64,000 nucleotides of DNA from Spirogloea muscicola (Eukaryota > Streptophyta > Zygnematophyceae > Spirogloeales > Spirogloeaceae), in NCBI GenBank assembly GCA_009602725.1, contig WELB01000028.1, positions 770,923 to 834,922 on the forward strand, in the 5' to 3' direction. Shown piece after piece: positions 53,371 through 64,000 of the stretch; position 1 is the first letter of the stretch; each line of letters opens with the position of its first letter. The notes under the pieces were generated by a model. It did no database searches, was not told the origin of the DNA, and saw only the letters and a program-made list of their open reading frames with translations. The position numbers were made by a program, and so were the translations under genes.

Positions 53371-54955
53371 ATAAAACCGCTAAAAGACACACGTGAGCAA
53401 GTACAAGTGTGTCAGGGCAGACAGTCAGCTTGTTGCAAAGACTTGATTTGCAGCGCATGAAAATCTCTCCTTTTGACACACGTGTACCAGCAGCATGACC
53501 CCTGCTAGAGAGAAGAGCCTCCTTGAGAGAGCTTGACACCTCCAAGATACTTCCAGCCTGCAGCAAAAGTCGAAGATGCACTTAGCTATGCACCTTGCAT
53601 TTGGCACCACAGCTAAGTACTTCCAGGGGCATGATAAGAGACCGCACCACACGCTGGGATGTTAGGACCTACTTGATCCAGTGTGGCACGCACTACATGC
53701 GCCTACAATCTATTTTGCCGGCATATAGTCCGAGGCCTGGATCTCTCTGACAACCATTTCTTAATAAATCTTGGAGCGTGGTGATGGAGCTTGCTCGCCT
53801 GATGCTTTAGATGGTAGAGAGGCTCCTTAGATGAGTGACCAAGTTTTAAAGCCATGTTGTCTAGCCCTTTGCGCTCATATCCCCTGAGATGACAGTATGC
53901 AGATATGCAGATATGGAGAGTCATATCTGTGTCAAGTGGTATATGCACTCTCTCTGCAATCAGCAGTGGAAAGAGTCAATAATTGGCAATTCAGCACACT
54001 GGTGAGACAGATCATTATATAAGCAGAAGGCTGACCAAAAGGGCACAACTAAGCACCAACACAAGTACAGCGTACAGAAGGCTGATTATAGCACAGCAGC
54101 ACTGAGTTGCATGTCAAGCAAACATGTGAAATGGCCTCTTGTTTAGTCAATCAAGGTGCAAGGCAAGTGACAGGAAAGACTTTCCAAAATTTTGGATGCA
54201 TTGGCTGTGTACCAAGTCGATTTAGGCTGACTTGAGGTCCATAGGTCAGCCTGTCGAGATTCCCTGATCCAGGAGACTTTCAACATCTGATATGAACGAG
54301 TCACCTTTCATCGAGAGCTTCAAGAGCTTCCTGCCATGTGTCATCAAGTGATATGATGGTGAAACAGGTGCAGTACTGCTCACAATATGGCAATCAGGAC
54401 AATTAAGAAGGTAGCAGTGGCAAGTGGACATGGATTCTACAGAACCTCACGCTTTTTTGATATGGAGCCAGCCTTCACTGGTACTAGCATGAGTGATCAC
54501 TAAGTCAAGTGCCTCCATGATATTGGTTGACAGCTGCAGAGAGTGCCCATCATATTCTTAGAGCAAAGTCAGGCATACTATGGAAATTATCATTGGGCCA
54601 CAACATCCTGCTCATGCTATTCATCTACTGCAAGAACCGATGATTGCTCAAGCTCAGCATGGTTCATTAGCAGCAACAAAAGCTTTCATAGTCTGACGTC
54701 ATTCAAGCTCGGCATAATAGACATATCAATTCTAATAAATGACATGATCAAGGATTGACCTGATCAAGGAGAGCCGAAAGCCGTGCCAGGAGAGCAAACG
54801 TTACAAGGGCAAAGGCCATGAAAAATGACTGCGCTAACAATGAAGCAATGTGCCTGGAACCTTGAGTCAAAGACAGCACGGCATGTGATGCTGCATGCAA
54901 AAGTAATGGTGCAGCTGTATGAGGTGCAAGTTATTGATGAAAGAGCCACCTAGAC
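53371..54955. other. Region without a recognised gene
   Basis: Lies downstream of the NEPRO-like gene on the minus strand. Short open frames exist on both strands, but none show a known family, and no repeats comparable with the neighbouring cluster were seen. It may hold long 3' UTR or unrecognised exons. Confidence 0.4.
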
Positions 54956-55900
54956 CTAGATGTCTGACAGCTTGCCTGCATCAACTCCAAATGAGTTCAA
55001 AGGATACAGAGCGGCTGCTTTGATTGCAGAATCTATCTGTGAACCAGAAGAAATGGCAATAAGCAAAAATGGCAATTAGAGTCCTGTCTAATTTGCTCGT
55101 ATGTAAGCAGCAAAACATGCAAGTTTGCAGTCAGAGGGGACCTGGAAAAGAACTTCAGCACCAACCTTCTGAACGAAGCAGGCAGCTCTCAGAAGCTTCT
55201 CTGCTGCACCTTGTGTCATCGCTGGCTCCAAGGGGGTTGCCAAATGCTGGTCACTGTTTGAAGGACTGCTCACATCTCAGGTCTGCTGCTGCAGCTGGTA
55301 GCCACACAAGAATTGCTTGCATCTTGCCACCAGCCATTGCCAGCAGATGAAAGGCACCGTGAAGAATTTCAGGAGCTGATGCAGTGCTCACATAGGAGGT
55401 TCCCTTGACGGTGACGAAAACGCCGTCTTCTGACGCTTCAGTGGGTGGCTAGCTGAGTCACGACCGATCACATCCAGCAGCACATCCGCCAACGCCGCCT
55501 CTTGGAGCAGATCCAGCTCCCTCTTCACCTGCACTGATCACGGATTGTCAGAAATTTGGCCGATGTTTGAGGGACGCACACTGCTGCAGCAATCTGACAG
55601 TCCTGCAGGAAGTCATTTCACGACAGAGCTTGGGGCGACTGAATAACTCAGAGCGACAGCAGCTGGAGCCGACACTTAAGGCTATACGAGAGGGGCGAGA
55701 CGAGAGCACACGGCCCGACGGTGGTCGCCGCGACGGCAGGCCGCGCTGACCTGCGTGAGGCGGCGGAAGTAGAGCGTGCGGCGGTGCTGGCTGCGGCTCT
55801 TGTACACGACGCGCGCCAGCAGCGCGGCCTCGCGCCAGAGCTCGGGCGCGCGCAGGCCCTCCGCAGCGGCCGCCAGGCGTTCCGCCGCCGCGGCCGCCAT
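54956..55900 (-). CDS. NEPRO-like nucleolar protein (tentative)
   Basis: Tentative member of the nucleolus and neural progenitor protein (NEPRO) family. Exon 1 from 55900 starts MAAAAAERLAAAAEG and has LLARVVYKSRSQHRRTLYF then RRLTQV, resembling the 'YKNxxQHRRSxYFxxLxxVRRxL' block of plant relatives. The next exon continues VKRELDLLQEAALADVLLDV (about 55530-55470). A later part (about 55430-55274) reads SAPEILHGAFHLLAMAGGKM in another frame with no convincing intron between, so a frameshift or a very short intron is likely. Then EKLLRAACFVQKVGAEVLFQ (about 55190-55140) and, after an acceptor near 55038, IDSAIKAAALYPLNSF ending in a stop at 54956. NEPRO proteins associate with nucleolar RNA processing; a role here is by analogy only. 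Confidence 0.5.
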
Positions 55901-56272
55901 GCTGTCCGCCGACGCAGACGCCGCCGCCGCCGCGGCCGCCGCCGCCGGCGTCGCCGCAGTATGCTCGGCAGCCCGGACCTCACCGCCAGGCGCTGCGGCA
56001 GCGCACTAAGACCAGTGATCGAGTTGTGATCAGTGATCAAGTCGGCCTCCCAGCATCCAGCCTCTGGCTTGGAAATTAATAATTACTCGGGTTGCGAAAG
56101 AAGAGCGCCCTGTCTGCCTGGCTTGTGGCTCCGCTAATATATGTTTTCTTTTCCTTTATTCATCTTTATTTGTTTACAGCCGCTCTTCTTACATGTCGGC
56201 AGCCGCTTTCTTCCTCTGTCCAAGGTGCGAGGTCGGGCCGCCCGCACGTCGCGCCGGCCTCCGCGCCGCGCC
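55901..56272. promoter_or_regulatory. Shared divergent promoter region, NEPRO-like / CCA enzyme
   Basis: 372 bp separate two divergent start codons. The left part is GCC-rich. The centre is AT-richer (GGAAATTAATAATTACTCGG at 56070; TATATGTTTTCTTTTCCTTT at 56139), which suits a nucleosome-free promoter. The sequence TGATCGAGTTGTGATCAGTGATCAAG near 56015 holds repeated TGATC motifs. Confidence 0.5.
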
Positions 56273-59200
56273 ATGCGGCGCCTGCTGCTGGCTGGCCTCC
56301 CGCGGGCCGCCGTCGCCGCGCTGCTGCGCTTGCCGGCCGCATCGACCGCGTGCCGCCGCCAGCAACGAGCCTTCTCTCCGTCTTGCGAGTGCCGGATAGT
56401 CGGCCCGCGGCGACGGCGCGACGCCACGGACCCGGGACTGGCTCGGAGCCGCCATCCGCGCGCGCTCGGCACCGCCCTCGAGCCTCCGCCGCGCAGCGAC
56501 GAGGCGCCCTGGTCGAAGCACGCAGCGAGGAGGAGCGGCGGAAGGGCCGACGAGGCCGGCTCTGTGCGCCTGTCCGCTGCGACTCGACCCGTGGCGAAGC
56601 TCAGCGTGCAAAGCGCACGCTGTGCTGCGGCAGAAGCGCCTTCGCCGCCGGCGATGGAGGTGGCGGCCACGCAGGCCGCACCCCCAGTGGTCGCCGGTGC
56701 GAGAATTGCTGTGCAGGACAGCATCGTGCTCAGGCCCGAGGAGCAGGAGCTCTTTGCGGCGCTGCTCGGCACCGTCAAGCACTTTGGGCTCGCCACGCAG
56801 CTGCGCGTCGCTGGCGGATGGGTGCGCGACAAGGTACGTCTGCAGAGCCGCCGCTTTGATGATGGGCTGCATTGGTAGTCCACCAACGTCAGTGCCGCAG
56901 TCCATGCCACATTTCTCCCGCAGACGAAGCTTGGCAAGCGTCTTGTCGAGCTCGCTCATCTCATGCCCGTCTAGCCTGACAAGTATGCCGTCTGCACAGC
57001 TGCACTGTCGTGTCAATGCCTTGAGTATATGCCGGCTTCCGCTTCCGACGCAGCCCCTCCTTGATCCACTCTCACTCCTTCAATGACCCCTCATCCCCTC
57101 TCTGTCTCCTTGTGTGACACTTATGAACGTCCTTTGCTTACACTCCCCTGAAGCCCCACCTAATCAGTTGTTAAGGCAATCCTATATGAGAACCGAGCTT
57201 GCACTGGATGGCAGCTATCCCATATGACTCTCTTATATCTGTGCCTGCAGCTGCTAGGTAAAGAGTCCAATGATATTGACATAGCCCTTGACGACACCCT
57301 GGGCCGGGACTTTGCTGAGAAGGTGAATCAGTATCTGCAACATCAAGGAGTGGAGACTCACAAGGTCGGAGTTGTGCGAAGGTGGGTCTCAGGCATCATA
57401 CTTGGCTTACGCAGCTCGACGTATGCTCCACATCTGTCACATTATGTTGATAGTGGCACGCTTACACTGCTGTTGCTGAATGAGCCAGAAGAGCTGAGCC
57501 CCTTACGGACTTGTGTGCATACATCTGCATTACACAGCAATCCTGATCAAAGCAAGCATCTCGAGACGGCAACAATGAGGGTTCACGGCGTTTGGATTGA
57601 TCTTGTCAATCTACGGGCAGAAACATATGCAGATGACAGCCGGATTCCAAGCATGGTGCGTGATAAAGCTCAATTTTCTAAAGAACGGATTATGATTTTG
57701 GTTCAGCAACCGAGGCAGTCGTGGGACAAGTGATACATTATTAACTAAATTTTCCCTGGCAACATTGGAAGTGATGTCTTGTGTTGAGGTACTTCGTTTC
57801 AGTGAGTAGGCAAGGTGTTCGACAACCACTCATCAACTTCCGGTGCACCAGGAGTTTGGGTCTCCACTTGATGACGCTCTTCGACGGGACCTGACTATTA
57901 ACAGGTCAGCTTTGCTGTTAATTACCCGCATGCATTATTGGTTTACTTAGATTCTCTGTTGGACCTATACCTGCCTTTTTCAAATCAGGACACGTCTGGG
58001 ATGGATGATGACTACATCCATCACACCTGAAGCAACCATACTTTTGTAAATTTCCAGCTTTGTCAATGTGCTTTAGCTCTTGGAGCTGACTGCACTGTGA
58101 TGAGTTGACTGTTGCAGTCTGTTTTACAACATCAACACAGGCAATGTCGAGGATCTGACTCAGAAAGGTAGGAGGAGCTGTGCTATTTTTTCTGCTAATA
58201 GGTATTTCCATGTTTGGCCTCTTCGTAGTTGGGGTGTTATGTGCAATCTAAATGGCACACTCCTATGGAGACAATGCAGCAGACTTGATTAATATGTCAC
58301 GCTACGCTGAAGCAGATCAGATCACTGAGCCTATTCACTTTGATCCAGGCATCCAAGACCTCCAAGATGGTCGCATTCGGACGCCAATGCCTCCTCGTTC
58401 CACATTTCTTGATGATCCTCTTCGAGTGCTGCGTGCCATTCGCTTTGGTTAGTGTTTCTATGGTGCTTGGACTCAGTCAGCTAGCTAGTTGGCTGTCATG
58501 TATCGGTACCTCGAATGCATCTCAGTTCTCCTGCAATCAACCACTTTATTTGTGCCTCAAATGCATCGCAGTTTTCCTTCAGCAAATTCCTTGACAGCCT
58601 CGTCCACCAAAGATTGTGAAATTGTGAAATATAAATTATTAAAACTAGGAGCATTGCTCCCGTGTGAGCACAATCTTGCTGAAAGTTGGGCAATTCATGC
58701 CTGCTCATGCAGGAGCAAGGTTTAGCTTTCAGTTGGATGAAGAGCTCAAGCAGGCTGCTCAATTGCCGGAAGTGCGAGAGGCTCTTGCTTTTAAGATAAG
58801 CAGGGAACGCATAGGGAAGGAGGTGCAGTAGCGCCACAGCTTTCTGCAAGCCACATACTGAAAATTTCCAAATGTTTTGCACTTTGGTCCCAGGCTTGTG
58901 TGACGTTGACCTTCAATATTGGATGTGCTACTATCCTCATATCGGCTTGTTATCTCTTCTTCTTCCTAGATTGATCTCATGCTTCGAGGCAGAAACCCTG
59001 CAGCGGCCATGTTTCACTTGGCAGACTTGGGCCTCTTTGAGTCTGTCTTTGCCATCCCTGGTGCACAATACTTCACCCCACAATATGGGAGGTGGGTTAG
59101 TTCCAAAGCCATACAAGCTAGATCATGGGTCAAATGCTCTGATGACAAAGCCGCCAAGGTGACAGTTTGAATTCAGATTGTCTGAAAATGGGCATGCACT

Positions 59201-61258
59201 CATGCCATCAAGCATGTCTTTTGTATGCAACTTGCAGGCAGTGTTCTGTGATGTTATCGGAAGTTGCGCATGTGCTTGAGATATGGCCCCCTTCCTCGAG
59301 CTTGGAGGCAAGATCCGGCTCTGTTGCTTGGGGACATGCCTGTGTACTACCTCCAGAAGTCTGTCAGATAAATCCAGATCTTTGTGCATGTAGCTGATCT
59401 GCCGATTCTGCAACTGCATCATTAGAAGCTGAATTGCTTGATTCCTCTCCTCCTGGCATACCTATTGCAGCTAGAGCCTCCGCAATCTTACGAAGCCTTG
59501 TGGGGTGGTCAAGTTGCAGCCCGATGAGCGGATGCAGTGCTTACTTGCAGGTCTCTTTCTGCCACTACGGCATATTCAAACAGCAGATAAGAAAGGAAAG
59601 ATGGTATGGGGCCTCTCTTTCTTTGCCTAAGAATGCTAGGAGGTGGAGACAAAGATGGCTGCTTGTGCTGTGCTGGGTTCTCAATTGCCATAGACAATGG
59701 CAGTGAGGGTGTGGCCTTTCGATTGGTCATGCAGCTCATCAGCTCTTTGTGATTCATGACCTCAACAGCTACTTCAGTGCTTGCACGTACTGAAGCCTGC
59801 TTTTCCTAATACTTATCTGGAGAATGCTGCCAGATTCCGGTATCAGTCACAAGCATTCGGGAAGCTTTGAAAGCTAAGACCAAGGATGCTGATGTGGTAC
59901 GTGTTTGTCTTGGGACTTCTGAGCACATCCTGCTGGGATGAGGACTACCTTCTTGTGTATTTTCTAGACTGTCCTGCATGTAACTATAGCATTGCACTTG
60001 ATTTCGTGAATAAAAGCTTGACAAAAAATGTGACAATAACTTCCCTACTCGCAAGTGAAGTGCACAATAGAGAGATAAACCATATGGTCAAAAACATCAC
60101 ATACACCATCTCCTGATCCTGTTGCCCAGTTGTTAATATGATTCAAAGATGAGCCATTGCTTTCTCTCAAGTTCTTCAGTTGTGGCTGTGACGCTACCAG
60201 GTGTCAGCGCTGCATTCTGGAGCTGAAGAGTTTCTGTCTGTGTCGCAACTTCTACTTCTACCTCCACAAGAATCGCTTCCTGAAACAGCAACATGCTCAA
60301 CCAGTGCCACGCAACATGAGGCCAGCCAACGGATTGCTGCAGGTAATTGCATAACCATTCAGATGCATGCTAGGCTGATAACAACACCTGCCTCGTTGTG
60401 CCTGGGAAAAGGGTCAATGAGTCTAACAACACATGTTTGGCACGCTTCTTTCTCTATAAACAGGACTAGCTGTGAGGAAGCTTGGGAAGATATGGCGGAG
60501 CGCTTTGCTACTTTCTACTTTGCTCAATCATCCTGCGGCAGAAAAAGCTTCCGTGGACACCGGCAGCGAATATGAGAAGGCCACTCTGTGTGACCAAGTT
60601 GTCAGTGACTGTAGTGGTGGTCACTTGGCCAAGCGGGCGCGCACACATGAGTATGCAGACTTATGCCGGATGGTGGAGAAGAGGATCCAAGCCTTTGGTG
60701 TGACCCTCTACTACCAGTCAATGTGCTAGCTCTTGGTCACAGGACTAGTGATTGACAGCTTGAAGCTCATTGAAGTTGCTGAGAATACTTGTACTTACAG
60801 GGCCACTGCTTGAGATGATTTTTGCAGGTCTGGAGCGGGCGTGGGAGATCAAACCTCTGTTGGATGGCACTGCCATCATCAGACTACTCGATTTGAAGCA
60901 TGCTGGTCCAAAGGTCAAGATCTGGGTAAGCACAGCTGGACAGAAATTTGAGTGGCAAGAGGAAGGACAGACCAATTGACACTTGCTCTCAATATGTCCT
61001 TGCTCTCTCTTAGCTCAGCTTAGCCAGGCATGCAATGCACTTGTTCCTTCTGTGAGCAGCTAATGTGCAATCTTCTTTCTGTTATGGAAGTTGTGGTGGT
61101 GACGTTGGGCCCACGTTGCCTGTCATTGTCATGGGCAGACCCAGAAGCAGATGGAGTGGCAGCTCTCACACTTGGATGGGAGCCCAGAAGACTGTCAAAG
61201 GTGGTTGCTTGATGAGTATGCCAGAGGAGCAGCTGTGCGGCCTCTGCGGAAGAGGTGA
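56273..61258 (+). CDS. CCA tRNA nucleotidyltransferase (class II)
   Basis: Adds or repairs the 3' CCA of tRNAs. The start MRRLLLAGLPRAAVAALLRL begins an Arg/Ala/Ser-rich organelle-targeting-like extension; a second in-frame ATG (MEVAATQAAPP) at 56654 precedes the conserved enzyme. Exon 1 ends at 56833 with LRVAGGWVRDK. Exon 57251-57381 has the catalytic ESNDIDIALDD (DxD). Then come 57538-57655 (KHLETATMRVHGVWIDLVNLR, AETY), 57852-57904 (RRDLTIN), 58118-58167 (LFYNINTGNVEDLTQKG), 58349-58447 (FLDDPLRVLRAIRFG), 58713-58822 (KISRERIGKE), 58970-59091 (DLGLFESVFAIPG), 59238 onward, about 59840-59895 (VTSIREALKAKTKDADVV), about 60199-60340, about 60465 onward (VRKLGKIWRSALLLSTLL), about 60829-60925 (WEIKPLLDGTAIIRLLDLK), and a last exon ending EYARGAAVRPLRKR-stop. 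Essentially full length. Confidence 0.93.
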
Positions 61259-62815
61259 TAGCAGAGGACTTCAGCAATGGAACACCTGACACTTTTCTTC
61301 AGCTGATGGTCTTTGGTCTCACAGGCTAATTGTGAGAATGTGCACTATGGTGAGTTCTCGTCTTGCCCATCTGAATCCGGAGCTCATAGAGAGCTTGAAT
61401 TTGCTTTGTGCTTTGTGATGCATACTCTTAACAATGCCGGCAAAGGTTGAGCACAGTTGTTTCCTCCCCCTGACTTTTCTCACCCTGACTTGATCTTTAA
61501 ATATCACAGTGAGATGGCCTATGCCACAAAAAATTGAGCGCTACTTGAAATGTGCAGCTTTTCTTCAAAGATGTCAGCGGAACTGGAGAGGTCTGCACAT
61601 GTTGAGAATGCCCAATACTCATGATCTTCACTGCTACCTGTACCTTGAGACAGTTGTGAAACAAGCAATTATGCGAATGGTTCCGGCCACGGCCGCCGCG
61701 TCATAGGCTGACTTGGAAATCTATGGCGACTGAAGTGTGTGCCGCATTGAAGCGCCAGTGCGGGTGGGCAACCTGCAAACCAATATGATCACTCAATGGC
61801 TTGCCTTCATGAATTTCACATAGCCTGGGGCCTGTTTCTCGAACCAGTCGAAGTTATGAACAAATTTCAGAGCACACAAACAAGGCGCATGCGGGGGCTC
61901 TGGGCAAGGTTGCCTAATGTACAGAATCGGTTCTGCTGCAGTCAGAAAAGGCAAGGCCTGTGAGCTTTGGATTCCAAACTGCCCGCGATCTCGCTTATTG
62001 CGACCAATGGAATCCCCAGAAAGCATTGTGCGTGTGGCTCAACATGCAGTGCGCACTGGACATCCAAGGGTTTTGAGCAAGGTTTGACCAGAGTGCAGAC
62101 CAGAAGTAATGGATGTGCAAAGAGAAACTCCTCCCAGTGCAAAGCCAACGGCTTCGAGGTCATATGTGGAGCCGATGTAGGCATGCAGTGCTCAAGCAAA
62201 TGCATTCCCAACACTTGCGATTTTGCAATCAAGTAGGAAACAGCTGCTGAAGAAAGCCAACCTCAGATGCAACTCAGATGAAGGCGAGGCCACAGATAGT
62301 GAGGTCGAGGTTCAGGTTATCTTTATTTGCACTATATTGTGAGGCATCAAGTATACTGTGCGTTCCTGGCAACCGCAATGACCTTGCACGGCAACCACAG
62401 TCACTGTCACACGTACTAACAATTATGCCCACAGGCATTGGAATATCACTAAGAGCACAGCCAATCACAGATCGCTGTACGAGCTACGCATCTTGCACTG
62501 ATCCTTCGTGTGCAACGTCAAGGCCTGGTAATTAACACGGCAGCGCCGTGTGATGAGTTGCCATAAGCCCTACATGCAGACCCCGAGAGAGATCTCTAGC
62601 CTCATGTCTCGAGCTGCTCACGACAGAGGCCACCAGCTCGGATAGCTGTGCTTGCTTGAGAGGCATTGCGGGTGGGCCCGGCCTCAGGTGGTGCTGATCA
62701 CCACGTTCGTTGTGGCGCTGCTCGTCACGGCTTGCACCATCGTCGGTGTCAGAGCCGGCCCTGAAGGGACTCTGAACAACGACCACTCCATGTGCCAACT
62801 GGCGGCCAGCTCCGC
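61259..62815. other. Convergent intergenic region (CCA enzyme 3' / RRM protein 3')
   Basis: Presumed 3' flanks of two genes ending toward each other. Open frames such as the Cys-rich one at 61967-62236 show no family I recognise. A short GC-rich patch (GGTTCCGGCCACGGCCGCCG near 61680) stands out from its AT-richer surroundings. No RNA gene seen. Confidence 0.45.
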
Positions 62816-63877
62816 TCAGTAACCGCCGGGCCGGCTGCCCTCGTCGAGGGCGCTGCTGCCGCTAGTGCCTCCTACGCCGCCGCCTCCCATGGTGCCCTCC
62901 CGCCCATAGCCGCCGCCGCCGTAACCGCTGCCGTCATCGTAGTCGCCCCTGCCCCTGCCGCCGCCACCGTAACCGCCGCCTCCACCGCCACCGTAGCCGC
63001 CGCCGCCGCCGCTATAGTTGCTGCCGCCGCCGCCCCGATTGAAGCGCTCGCCTGCAGGCCTTGCCGTGGCATAGTCCACACGAATCATCCGGCCCTCCAA
63101 CTCCTGCACCACAGGCAAGTTGACAGCTCAGGGCGATCGCCGCTGCCAGTGCTACCGACCTCCGCGACGAGGCCGCTGTGGAGCTGCTAGCCCTGCTCGC
63201 AGCTCGCAAGCGCAGCGCAGCAGCGTCAGGGGAGGCGCTTCGCACTCGGCCGTTCATCTCGAGCTTGGCGGTCTCGGCGGCGCCCTCCTCCGTGAAGTGC
63301 ACAAAGCCAAAGCCGCGCGAGCGGCCTGTCTGCCGGTCCGTGATGACCCTCGCTGCACTCCCCAGCGCCGCCGCGTACGTCAGACGTCAGACATGAGACG
63401 AGCCCTCGGCGCCATGCGTGAACGTCTGAACGACGCGGCCATGAGCTTGTACCAGGTCCGCCGGCACGGCGGCAGCGAGGATGCCCGAATTGGGCGCAGC
63501 AAGAGCGCAGCGAGGGTGGGGGCGCAGACAGGCGGCCGCACCGTCCGTGACCTCGCCGAAGGACGAGAACGCGTCCTTGAGAGTGTCGCTGTTGGTCTCC
63601 CACGCCAGCCCTGCGCTTGCAGCGGAAGACGTTGCGGCGGCCCCCACCATCAGCCATCACAAGCCAGCGAGCGAGCGAGCGAGCGAGCGAGCGAGCTAGC
63701 GCCCGAGAGGCACCCATCGCTTGACGGGCGAGGGCGAGAGAGAGAGAGAGGGTACCGCCGATGAAGAGGCGGTTGCTGGCCAAGCCGCGAGCGAAGACGA
63801 GCGCCGCAGCCGCCGTCGCCGGCGTGAGGGCGCCGCCGCCGCCGCCGGGGAGCAGGCCGCGGGCGCCGCCGAGCAGG
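62816..63877 (-). CDS. Glycine-rich RRM RNA-binding protein, probably organellar (5' end cut)
   Basis: One RNA-recognition motif followed by a Gly-rich tail. Exon 1 (to 63756) encodes an Ala/Gly/Leu/Arg-rich leader (ALTPATAAAALVFARGLAS) and RNP2 (NRLFIGG). Exon 63610-63542 gives LAWETNSDTLKDAFSSFGEV. Exon 63352-63246 gives ITDRQTGRSRGFGFVHF (RNP1) and EEGAAETAKLEMNGR. Exon 63103-62816 gives ELEGRMIRVDYATARPAG, then a YGGGGGGYGGGG-type tail ending in a stop. All junctions are in phase. The leader resembles a mitochondrial or plastid targeting peptide, as in plant GR-RBPs of organelles; this is inference. The initiator Met lies beyond the poly-A run at the window edge. A short (GA)n tract at the exon 1 donor side lies in intron 1. 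Confidence 0.87.
63666..63696. repeat. (AGCG)n microsatellite
   Basis: Tetranucleotide AGCG repeated about eight times inside intron 1 of the RRM gene. Confidence 0.9.

Positions 63878-64000
<123 letters not shown>

Noticed and set aside
61967-62236. Cys-rich plus-strand frame downstream of the CCA enzyme
   Set aside because: No signal peptide, domain or splice context supports it, and it lies in a convergent 3' region.
62792-63190. Plus-strand Ala/Val-rich frame
   Set aside because: It is the antisense shadow of the Gly-rich tail of the RRM protein.

Overview
The window is nuclear DNA from a eukaryote, most likely a chlorophyte green alga. The genes are split into many short exons (typically 50-250 bp). 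Their introns begin GT and mostly end TGCAG. The proteins resemble plant-type versions of their families: CLC-d-like chloride channel, TauE/SafE membrane protein, NF-YC, EDRF1 TPR protein, GH5 glucanase with a fascin-like insert. The 5' ends of genes are extremely GC-rich (CGG/GCC runs), while gene bodies and introns are much closer to 50% GC. I did not try to name the species.

Layout, left to right: (1) 1-3729, minus strand, GH5 exo-beta-1,3-glucanase, running off the left edge and broken by a 518-N gap. (2) 7037-9735, plus, TauE/SafE-family transporter. (3) 10620-12697, minus, NF-YC, divergent from (4) 13091-19402, plus, EDRF1-like TPR protein. (5) 19.6-21.9 kb, transposon relic and short interspersed repeats. 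(6) 21937-24690, plus, acid-lipase-family protein whose nucleophile position reads Asn. (7) 25.4-27.9 kb, dense inverted repeat cluster and a (GA)n tract. (8) 28.4-36.2 kb, plus, CLC chloride channel/antiporter. (9) 37.7-41.0 kb, plus, MATE-family transporter, 5' end in an assembly gap. (10) 41.9-44.3 kb, minus, UDP-glucose 4-epimerase. (11) 44.8-45.9 kb, transposon relic. (12) 46.7-52.3 kb, minus, acetyl-CoA synthetase. (13) 52.7-53.4 kb, repeats. (14) 54.96-55.9 kb, minus, NEPRO-like nucleolar protein, divergent from (15) 56.3-61.3 kb, plus, CCA tRNA nucleotidyltransferase. (16) 62.8-63.9 kb, minus, glycine-rich RRM protein, running into a terminal poly-A tract.

The genes are not an operon or pathway cluster; they look like ordinary housekeeping, transport and regulatory genes, with two closely spaced divergent pairs that may share promoters. 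Four transporter or sugar/acetate-metabolism genes occur, but their adjacency carries no clear functional message.

The most distinctive points are: an interspersed element family with a conserved C-terminal peptide; a lipase with GYNQG in place of GxSxG and a possible in-frame intron ('exitron'); a CCA enzyme with two in-frame start codons; the multi-domain GH5 protein; and a systematic link between GC-rich gene starts and assembly artefacts (long poly-A or poly-G runs and single Ns). I did not find a clearly novel multi-gene system. Exon boundaries were read by eye from GT/AG sites and protein-family continuity, so individual junctions may be off.
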